Source of the DNA: Thermoflavifilum sp.
GTDB lineage: Bacteria > Bacteroidota > Bacteroidia > Chitinophagales > Chitinophagaceae
NCBI GenBank assembly: GCA_019683625.1
Contig: JADGHY010000167.1
Span: forward strand, 1 to 5,014
Length of the DNA: 5,014 bases
Reading direction: 5' to 3'
Below, one piece after another: positions 1-5,014 of this stretch. Position 1 is the stretch's first letter. Every line of letters begins with the position of its first letter. Both the position numbers and the translations under genes were made by a program. The notes below the pieces were generated by a model. It had not been told where the DNA came from. It did no database searches and worked only from the letters and a program-made list of their open reading frames with translations.

Positions 1-66
1 ATCCAGATCCGTTCCGGCAAAATTTATATTCCCGATTTGCAAAAATTAAAAGACCTGAAGTATTAA
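1..66 (+). CDS. 3' end of a gene, possibly a Crp/Fnr-family regulator
   Basis: Frame 1 is open from the window edge and stops at TAA 64-66, leaving the last 21 residues of a protein that begins outside the window. The tail reads I-Q-I-R-S-G-K-I-Y-I-P-D-L, followed by Q-K-L-K-D-L-K-Y. A basic/Gly turn, a short beta strand (KIYI), then 'PDLxxLKxL' is the pattern that usually closes the winged-helix DNA-binding domain of Crp/Fnr regulators, where the wing is followed by '-I-x-D-x-x-x-L-x-x-L'. This is a family resemblance over very few residues, so the assignment is tentative. A near-perfect FNR-type palindrome lies 25 nt after the stop codon, which fits with the idea but does not prove it. The reading frame itself is more certain than the family, although 21 open codons alone would be weak evidence. 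Confidence 0.45.
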   Translation: MQIRSGKIYIPDLQKLKDLKY

Positions 67-90
67 AGATCATACCCTAATGATGTGGAT

Positions 91-104
91 TTGATTACAA
101 TCAT
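91..104. promoter_or_regulatory. FNR-like palindromic binding site (candidate)
   Basis: The sequence TTGATTACAATCAT matches the classical FNR box TTGAT-N4-ATCAA at 9 of 10 defined positions; only the last base differs. The inner part TGATT-AC-AATCA is a perfect inverted repeat around a 2-nt centre. It lies in noncoding DNA, 25 nt after a gene whose tail resembles a Crp/Fnr regulator. A stretch resembling the Bacteroidota -7 element (TAATTTTT at 122-129, against TAnnTTTG) follows. A start site near 135-139 would put the box centre about 37-41 bases upstream, a normal activator position for this family. Binding and target gene are inferred. Confidence 0.4.
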
Positions 105-152
105 TCTGCTGGGCTGTGTAATAATTTTTTCCCATGGCCTTAGGAAAGGTGC

Positions 153-257
153 ATGGTGAAACATCCATTGTTAAAGCCGGGTGCAAGACATGTTATGCTC
201 ATCGGCTCAACTGCAGCATCCGGAAATGAAGAGCTCTTTTTTAAGCATTCGCAATAA
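153..257 (+). CDS. Possible small ORF, 34 aa, function unknown
   Basis: An ATG at 153 opens 34 codons ending in TAA at 255-257. The product begins M-V-K-H-P-L-L-K-P-G-A-R-H-V-M and ends N-E-E-L-F-F-K-H-S-Q. It has no signal peptide, membrane segment or motif that I recognise. In its favour, a purine-rich AGGAAAGG (142-149) sits just before the start with AGGA 7 nt away, the FNR-like box and a -7-like stretch lie upstream, and the ORF fills the gap almost exactly, ending 3 nt before the convergent hldD stop. Against it, 34 codons can occur by chance, Bacteroidota make little use of Shine-Dalgarno pairing, and I know of no homologue. It could also be a decayed remnant of a longer gene or simply noncoding DNA. 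Confidence 0.25.
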   Translation: MVKHPLLKPGARHVMLIGSTAASGNEELFFKHSQ

Positions 258-260
258 CAA

Positions 261-1292
261 TTAATAATACCGCCGGGTCACCAAATATTGTTGTACATAA
301 TCGGCAATGCCTTCTTCCAGAGAAGAGAAAGCATCCTGATATCCTGCGCGGCGCAATTTATCCATACGTGCTTCGGTGAAATATTGATAGGTGTTGCGGA
401 TATCTTCCGGGATGGGAATGTATTGGATCTGAACAGGCTTGCCCACGGCATCGAATGTGGCTTTCACCAGATCATAAAATGTGCGGGCTTTGCCGGTACC
501 TGCGTTGTAAATGCCCGATGGTGGCAGATGTTGCATGCACCAAACACAAATTTTTAAAATGTCTTTCACGTAAATAAAATCGCGCAGTTGTTCGCCATCA
601 CGATATTCCGGGCGATGGGATTGGAACAGGCGCACGATGCCGCTTTCCTGAATCTGCCGATAAGCGTGCCAGATCACACTGGCCATGCGGCCCTTGTGAT
701 ATTCGTTTGGGCCATAGACATTAAAGAATTTCAATCCGTACCAGTAAGGCGGAGTGGCGGTTTGCGACAGCACCCATAAGTCGAACTGCTGTTTTGACCA
801 GCCGTAAGGATTCAGGGGTTTTAACTCTGGGATGCGGGCATGATCGTCGTCATAGCCCTTGCTGCCATCGCCGTAAGTAGCAGCTGAAGAAGCATACAGA
901 AAAGGAATTTGGCGTTGCACGGCGTAGGTCCATAGCTGCTGGGAGTATTGTACATTCAGGCGGTCGAAGATAGCCCGGTTAAACTCTGTGGTATCGGTGC
1001 GTGCGCCAATATGGAAGATGAAGCGGATAGGCTGTTCCCAACCTTCGTGCGCCAGCCAATCCAGCAGCTGCTCCCGATCTATGCGCTGAAGATATTTTTT
1101 GTGCTCGAGGTTTTTCCATTTATCGGGTCTGGAAAAATCATCACTCACAATAAGTTGTTCATAGCCTTGTTCATTTAAATATTTCACCAGGCAGCTGCCG
1201 ATAAAGCCTGCAGCGCCTGTTACCAGGATTACGTCTTTAGGGTCGGGCGTCCAGGTTGGGGTAGAGGAGGTTTGCAAAACATCGGTTGACAT
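261..1292 (-). CDS. hldD: ADP-L-glycero-D-manno-heptose 6-epimerase
   Basis: HldD (RfaD/WaaD) is a cytoplasmic short-chain dehydrogenase-type epimerase. It inverts C6 of ADP-D-glycero-D-manno-heptose to give the L,D form, the last step in making the activated heptose for LPS inner core and other surface glycans. The 343 residues show the whole fold. The Rossmann loop GAAGFIGS (26-33) binds NAD(P), with acidic D51-D52 after strand 2. HIGARTDTTE (94-103) is a family hallmark, followed by SSAATYG (135-141) and the catalytic Y163-x3-K167 in YGWSK. FFNVYGPNEYHKGRMAS spans 189-205; its K200 aligns with E. coli Lys178, which together with Tyr140 (here Y163) has been proposed as the base pair of the mechanism. 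DFIYVKD is at 238-244. The start is the only upstream Met and gives about 20 residues before the first strand, more than the E. coli protein has. No Shine-Dalgarno sequence precedes it. It starts 18 nt after purL on the same strand, so co-transcription is likely. I see no clear terminator after it. Confidence 0.96.
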   Translation of the reverse strand: MSTDVLQTSSTPTWTPDPKDVILVTGAAGFIGSCLVKYLNEQGYEQLIVSDDFSRPDKWKNLEHKKYLQRIDREQLLDWLAHEGWEQPIRFIFHIGARTDTTEFNRAIFDRLNVQYSQQLWTYAVQRQIPFLYASSAATYGDGSKGYDDDHARIPELKPLNPYGWSKQQFDLWVLSQTATPPYWYGLKFFNVYGPNEYHKGRMASVIWHAYRQIQESGIVRLFQSHRPEYRDGEQLRDFIYVKDILKICVWCMQHLPPSGIYNAGTGKARTFYDLVKATFDAVGKPVQIQYIPIPEDIRNTYQYFTEARMDKLRRAGYQDAFSSLEEGIADYVQQYLVTRRYY

Positions 1293-1310
1293 GTAGCAGA
1301 AATTTATGAT

Positions 1311-3548
1311 TTAAACCAAATGGATATCGGGTGTTTCCGTTTCCATACAACGGGCGATTGCTTCTTCGTAGTCTTGAGCCCATTCGGGGATCTTGCCCCA
1401 GGGCTGTCCGTCGATGAAAACCTGCTGATCGGCACGCACCTGGCCCAGCAGGCGATGTGGGAAATAGGCCACGGTATCCAGGAAAGCCTGTTCCTGGTCA
1501 GGCGCCACACTCACCACCACCCGGCTCTGCGACTCGCCAAACCAAAAAGCATCTTTGCGAATCTGGGGATCGGCATACGCCTCAAAGCCCAGACCTCCGG
1601 CCATGGCCGATTCCAATAAGGCTATCCACAGCCCTCCCTCGCTAACATCGTGTGCCGATCGGATCAGTTTGCCCCTGATGAGTTGTTGCAGCAGCTGGTG
1701 CAAGTGCAGTTCTTCCTGCAAATCAAAATGCGGACAATTGCTATATCGGATTTTTTTCAGGGCATACACATAGGCTGTGCAGCCCACATCATTTCTGGAA
1801 GCTCCCAGCAAATAAAGTTTATCACCGGGCTGTTTCACATGAAGGGTCATCATTTCTTCGCGCGACTCCAGCAGGCCCAGCATGCCGATGACAGGTGTCG
1901 GATAAATGGGCCCTTCGGGCGATTGGTTGTAAAAGCTCACGTTGCCGCCGGTGACGGGGGTCTGGAAAGCCTCACAGGCGCTGCGCATGCCTTGAATGGC
2001 CTGCACAAATTGGTAATACACTTCGGGATCGTAAGGATTGCCAAAGTTCAAACAGTTGGTGATCGCCAGCGGTTTACCGCCGCTGCAGACAATGTTCCGG
2101 GCCGCTTCGGCCACCGCAATCTGTGTGCCCTTGTAAGGGTCGGCAAACACATAGAGGCTGTTGCAATCTGTTGTGAGGGCTAACAATTTGGAAGTAGGTT
2201 TAGCCCAGACCAGGGCCGCATCGGTGGGTGCGTAGGCTGAGAGATTGGCTGTGCCCACCAGCCGATCGTATTGTTCGTAAATCCATTTTTTCGAGGCGAT
2301 GCTGGGCAGTTGAGTTAATGCTTTTGCCAACTTAGGCAGCTCTTCTTCAGGAGGTTCCGGCAAATCATGCAGTTGGAAAGCCTGACAGGCATCCAGGTAA
2401 GAAGGCCTACGGTAAGCACGTTCATACACCGGGGCACCGCCGCCCACCACCAAGCTATCGGCAGGCAAAGCGGCCTCCAGCACGCCCTGATAATAAAACT
2501 GCAATTGCGGTTCGCGGGTCACCTCCCCAATCTGCACGCAATGCAGGTCCCATTTTTCAAAAATTTTCTTCACTTCCTGCTCCCGACCTTTTTTTACCAC
2601 CAACAGCATACGCTCCTGGCTTTCGCTGATGAGGATTTCCCAGGCTTTCATACCCGGCTGGCGCGTGGGCACCTGCGAGAGGTCTATGCGCATGCCATGC
2701 CGGCCTTTGGCGCTCATCTCGGCAGTGGAACAGGTAATGCCTGCTGCACCCATGTCCTGCATGCCAATGAGTGCGCCGGTGGCTGCTGCTTCCAGGCAAG
2801 CTTCCAGCAATTTTTTTTCCTGAAAAGGGTCGCCCACCTGCACGGCCGGCAAGTCTTCCACGCTCTCTTCGGTGATATTGGCCGAAGCAAATGCTGCTCC
2901 GCCGATACCATCTTTACCGGTTTCAGAGCCCACGATCATCACGGGATTTCCTTCGCCCGTGGCTATTGCTGATATGGTGTGACCTATTTTCACCAGGCCC
3001 ACACTCATGGCATTTACCAGAGGATTGGTGTGATAGCAGGCGTCGAAATAAACTTCGCCCCCCACAGTGGCCACTCCCAGGCAGTTGCCATAATGTCCGA
3101 TACCGGCTACCACACCTTGCAGCAGATGCCGGGTACGGGCTTCACGGAGATCGCCAAAACGGAGGGAATTCAGCGCTGCGATAGGGCGTGCCCCCATGGT
3201 GAAAATATCGCGGTGGATGCCACCCACTCCGGTAGCTGCTCCTTGAAAAGGCTCAATAGCCGAAGGATGGTTATGAGATTCAATTTTAAACACACAGGCA
3301 TAACCCTCGCCAATATCCACCAGTCCGGCATTTTCTTCCCCTGCTTTGGCCAGCAGGCTTCCCCCTTCCCGGGGTAAGGTTTTTAACCAGCGAATAGAGT
3401 TTTTGTAGCTGCAATGCTCGCTCCACATCACCGAAAACATGCTCAATTCGGTGAAATTGGGCTTTCGCCCCAGCAGCTGCTCAATACGGGCAAATTCTTC
3501 GGCTGTCAACCCCAGTTGAAGCGCTGTTTCAACAGTAATTTCCTGCAT
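1311..3548 (-). CDS. purL: Phosphoribosylformylglycinamidine synthase subunit PurL
   Basis: PurL is the synthetase subunit of FGAM synthase, the fourth step of de novo purine synthesis. It uses ATP and ammonia, passed from the glutaminase PurQ, to turn FGAR into FGAM in the cytoplasm. At 745 residues it is the small type (B. subtilis PurL is of similar size), which works as a complex with PurS and PurQ; neither is in this window. Visible signatures in order are MWSEHCSYK (41-49), KIESHNHPSAIEP (88-100) with the conserved active-site histidine, the Gly-rich GAATGVGGIHRD (103-114), GMQDMGAAG (262-270), ISESQERM (307-314), GTANLSAYAPTD (432-443) opening the second repeat, TGGNVSFYN (533-541), HDVSEGGL (633-640) and GESQSRVVVS (671-680). 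Both halves of the internally duplicated ATP-grasp-unrelated (PurM-like) fold are present and intact. ATG 3548 gives the normal PurL N-terminus; the leader is A/T-rich without a Shine-Dalgarno sequence. A candidate -7 element lies 41-48 nt upstream. hldD follows after 18 nt. Confidence 0.97.
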   Translation of the reverse strand: MQEITVETALQLGLTAEEFARIEQLLGRKPNFTELSMFSVMWSEHCSYKNSIRWLKTLPREGGSLLAKAGEENAGLVDIGEGYACVFKIESHNHPSAIEPFQGAATGVGGIHRDIFTMGARPIAALNSLRFGDLREARTRHLLQGVVAGIGHYGNCLGVATVGGEVYFDACYHTNPLVNAMSVGLVKIGHTISAIATGEGNPVMIVGSETGKDGIGGAAFASANITEESVEDLPAVQVGDPFQEKKLLEACLEAAATGALIGMQDMGAAGITCSTAEMSAKGRHGMRIDLSQVPTRQPGMKAWEILISESQERMLLVVKKGREQEVKKIFEKWDLHCVQIGEVTREPQLQFYYQGVLEAALPADSLVVGGGAPVYERAYRRPSYLDACQAFQLHDLPEPPEEELPKLAKALTQLPSIASKKWIYEQYDRLVGTANLSAYAPTDAALVWAKPTSKLLALTTDCNSLYVFADPYKGTQIAVAEAARNIVCSGGKPLAITNCLNFGNPYDPEVYYQFVQAIQGMRSACEAFQTPVTGGNVSFYNQSPEGPIYPTPVIGMLGLLESREEMMTLHVKQPGDKLYLLGASRNDVGCTAYVYALKKIRYSNCPHFDLQEELHLHQLLQQLIRGKLIRSAHDVSEGGLWIALLESAMAGGLGFEAYADPQIRKDAFWFGESQSRVVVSVAPDQEQAFLDTVAYFPHRLLGQVRADQQVFIDGQPWGKIPEWAQDYEEAIARCMETETPDIHLV

Positions 3549-3565
3549 AATTCATGGCAATAAAT

Positions 3566-3578
3566 CCCAACGTTTGGG
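3566..3578. repeat. Short hyphenated palindrome between divergent genes
   Basis: CCCAA-CGT-TTGGG is a perfect 5-bp inverted repeat around a 3-nt centre, lying between the divergently transcribed purL and the 443-aa membrane gene. It falls 18-30 nt before the purL ATG, so it would be within the purL leader if the -7 element at 3589-3596 is used. It could be an operator or a weak hairpin, or chance. It does not match a purine-regulator box that I know. The right part (AACGTTTG, 3569-3576) is also one mismatch from a TAnnTTTG -7 element for the + strand gene. Confidence 0.25.
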
Positions 3579-3588
3579 GAATGTTGCG

Positions 3589-3596
3589 CAAAAATA
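3589..3596 (-). promoter_or_regulatory. Candidate -7 element of the purL(-hldD) promoter
   Basis: Read on the minus strand, this is TATTTTTG, a full match to the Bacteroidota -7 consensus TAnnTTTG. Transcription would begin roughly 5-7 nt further on, giving a leader of about 35 nt before the purL ATG at 3548. I see no good -33 TTTG/TTG at the usual 17-23 nt spacing, so the call rests on the -7 match and its position alone. Confidence 0.4.
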
Positions 3597-3642
3597 AGAG
3601 AATAAACTTACCTTGGCCATCCATTAAAGCTTATCAGGCTGC

Positions 3643-4974
3643 ATGAGCTGGACGATATTGCTGGGGGCAATATATTTGATTTTGGCCTGCTGGTGGATAA
3701 GCCACTGGAAGCATCTTCGTCCGCCTGGCCTCTCTACCCTGGCACTGATCGGGCTTTTTCTTTCACGTGTGGCCATGAGCTGGGGCTACGGGTGGCTGCA
3801 TCATCGGTACTATCCGGGGTTTAACGATTCCTGGAAAAATTTTCAGCAGGCAGTGGAACTTGCCCACTGGTGGTATCGCGATCCACAGGGGTTGGAGGAA
3901 TACCTTCGCGGGCGGCTGCATTATCTCCTCTATCTGGATTTCCTGGGGGTCTACCACACCTTTTGGCAAAGCAGCGGCCATTACGTGATGCTGGGCTTGC
4001 AGCTGATTTTCAACCTGTTTTCAGGTTCATCTTATTACATAAACTGTATTTTTTTCAGCTTGCTTACCCTGCCGGGTTGGCTGCGTTACATGGAGTTATA
4101 CCGGCTTACCATAGGCATGTCAACCCCCGCATCGTTGCTGTGGTTTCATTTCCCTTCCATATGGTTTTGGTTCAGCGGCATGCATAAAGATGCTTTGCTG
4201 TTGATGGGTTTAGCTTTTCTGGGCTATCACACCTATCGTTTGCTCCAGAAGCTATCTGTGGGCCGGGTGGCAACGGGTATGCTGCTTTCCGATGGCAGCT
4301 GGATAATGCTGAGCCTAATCGGCATATTGTTGCTGAAGAATTTTTTGCTGCTCATGCTCTTACCTGCCTGGCTGGCCTGGATTACTGCTGCGGTGGTGAA
4401 GCAGAAATGGCCTGCCCTCGGGAAGCGGTTTTCTCCGGCGAAAATATTCACATGGGGGTTCATAGGTTGGCTGGTGCTTGGTTTAGGGATCAGTTGGGCT
4501 TTTCACCTCCATCCCTTGCAGGTTGTGGCGGAGCGGCAGGAAGCTTTCTATCGGGTGGGAGTTGAGCTGGGCGCCCATTCTGTGTTGCCGCCATTAGCGT
4601 TTCAGCCCGATGGCATCGATGCGCTTCGGGTGTTGCCCGCAGCCTTGTGGCGGGTGGTGGTTTTGCCCAATCCTTCCACTCAGCACGTCTGGCTGCAGGT
4701 TTTGGTGCAACTCAACAATGTTTTATGGATTGTGCTGTTGACCCTGAGCCTGATATGGCGAAGCAATTCCATATCACAAATCCATCCCTGGCTCCTGCTC
4801 AGCTACTGGCTGGCATTAGCCTACCTGCTGCTCATTGGCTATACCGTGTGTATTGCCGGAGCCATGGTACGCTATCGGGCACTGGCAGAATTTTTTCTCC
4901 TGGCGCCGAGCATACAAATTCTTTATCATAAACACATTAAAAAAAATAAAATCTTTTATTTTAGCGGCGGATAA
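3643..4974 (+). CDS. Trp-rich multispanning membrane protein, GT-C/polymerase-like (function unknown)
   Basis: A 443-residue inner-membrane protein with roughly 8-10 hydrophobic segments, approximately at residues 3-19, 30-50, 112-142, 163-179, 183-200, 219-248 (probably two), 266-287, 349-371, 381-403 and 410-427. I cannot name the gene. Features suggest a GT-C-type glycosyltransferase or O-antigen-polymerase-like protein. The polar loop after the second segment contains GFNDSW (59-64), whose acidic residue recalls the loop-1 acids of such enzymes. FPSIWFWFSGMHKD (170-183) fits a P-S-x-x-F-W-x-S-G-x-x-K-D motif that I associate with uncharacterised Bacteroidota glycan-locus membrane proteins. 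LPAALWR plus LPNP (331-344) and GAMVRYRALAEF (406-417) recall their C-terminal parts. Tryptophan is very abundant (27 of 443). The start is the first ATG after an in-frame TAA at 3625-3627; only a weak AGG precedes it. It is divergent from purL across 94 nt. The last dozen codons are strongly A/T-rich, unlike the rest. Being a real gene is near certain; the function is inferred. Confidence 0.85.
   Translation: MSWTILLGAIYLILACWWISHWKHLRPPGLSTLALIGLFLSRVAMSWGYGWLHHRYYPGFNDSWKNFQQAVELAHWWYRDPQGLEEYLRGRLHYLLYLDFLGVYHTFWQSSGHYVMLGLQLIFNLFSGSSYYINCIFFSLLTLPGWLRYMELYRLTIGMSTPASLLWFHFPSIWFWFSGMHKDALLLMGLAFLGYHTYRLLQKLSVGRVATGMLLSDGSWIMLSLIGILLLKNFLLLMLLPAWLAWITAAVVKQKWPALGKRFSPAKIFTWGFIGWLVLGLGISWAFHLHPLQVVAERQEAFYRVGVELGAHSVLPPLAFQPDGIDALRVLPAALWRVVVLPNPSTQHVWLQVLVQLNNVLWIVLLTLSLIWRSNSISQIHPWLLLSYWLALAYLLLIGYTVCIAGAMVRYRALAEFFLLAPSIQILYHKHIKKNKIFYFSGG
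4943..4962. repeat. A/T-only perfect inverted repeat at the gene's 3' end
   Basis: AAAATAAAA-TC-TTTTATTTT is a perfect 9-bp inverted repeat with a 2-nt centre, inside the last codons of the 443-aa membrane gene and ending 10 nt before its stop codon's first base is reached at 4972. As RNA it would form a weak, all A-U hairpin. It lacks the G/C stem of a usual intrinsic terminator, so it may aid 3'-end formation or be a chance product of low-complexity sequence. Confidence 0.35.
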
Positions 4975-5014
4975 TCTCATGCTAATAAGGTTTATGGGCT
5001 AATAAATTTTATTT

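Noticed and set aside
229..242. AAGAGCTCTT palindrome followed by a T-run, resembling a terminator
   Set aside because: The palindrome has no loop, so an RNA hairpin could keep only about 3 base pairs; it is too weak for an intrinsic terminator.
1650..2183. 177-codon open frame on the + strand opposite purL
   Set aside because: It lies wholly antisense to a fully intact PurL and its protein has no coherent motif; long antisense frames are expected opposite conserved genes of this base composition.
2367..2972. 201-codon open frame on the + strand opposite purL
   Set aside because: It is fully antisense to purL, His/Cys/Phe-rich in a way that mirrors PurL codons, and shows no start context or recognisable domain.
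3870..4187. 105-codon frame overlapping the membrane gene in another frame
   Set aside because: The main frame has clear alternating hydrophobic segments and family motifs; this frame is a shadow with no independent signal.
4981..5005. Direct repeat GCTAATAA at 4981-4988 and 4998-5005
   Set aside because: Two 8-bp copies in A/T-rich sequence at the window edge can arise by chance, and no further copies or gene context are visible.
4975..5014. Possible start or end of a next gene at the right edge
   Set aside because: The + strand ATGs meet stops within a few codons, and a minus-strand gene end (TAA at 4992-4994) would rest on only about six codons, too little to support.

Overview
The window looks like chromosomal DNA of a Bacteroidota bacterium, possibly of the Chitinophagia; the lineage is an inference. 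The signs are start codons mostly without Shine-Dalgarno sequences, a TAnnTTTG-type -7 element upstream of purL, a stand-alone small-type PurL, and a polytopic membrane protein carrying a P-S-x-x-F-W-x-S-G-x-x-K-D motif that I associate with this phylum. There are no RNA genes, CRISPR arrays, insertion sequences or phage genes here.

Layout, left to right. (1) Bases 1-66 (+) are the last 21 codons of a gene that enters from the left; the tail resembles the end of a Crp/Fnr-type winged helix. (2) Bases 67-260 hold no confident gene. They contain a near-consensus FNR-like palindrome (91-104), an imperfect -7-like stretch (122-129) and a possible 34-codon ORF (153-257) with a purine-rich site before its ATG. 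(3) Bases 1292-261 (-) encode HldD, the ADP-heptose 6-epimerase. (4) Bases 3548-1311 (-) encode PurL, the large subunit of FGAM synthase. PurL lies 18 nt upstream of hldD, so the two probably form one transcription unit. (5) Bases 3549-3642 are a 94-nt divergent promoter region with a -7 element for purL and a small hyphenated palindrome. (6) Bases 3643-4974 (+) encode a 443-residue, very tryptophan-rich multispanning membrane protein of unknown function, probably a GT-C-like or polymerase-like protein of surface glycan assembly. (7) The last 40 bases are A/T-rich and hold no recognisable gene.

How the genes relate: purL serves purine biosynthesis, while hldD supplies ADP-L-glycero-D-manno-heptose for LPS core or other surface glycans. 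The divergent membrane protein would fit the envelope theme if the GT-C reading is right. Most of the window is ordinary housekeeping DNA. The least explained part is the 67-260 gap, with its FNR-like site followed by a possible small gene. I found no evidence of a new multi-gene system.
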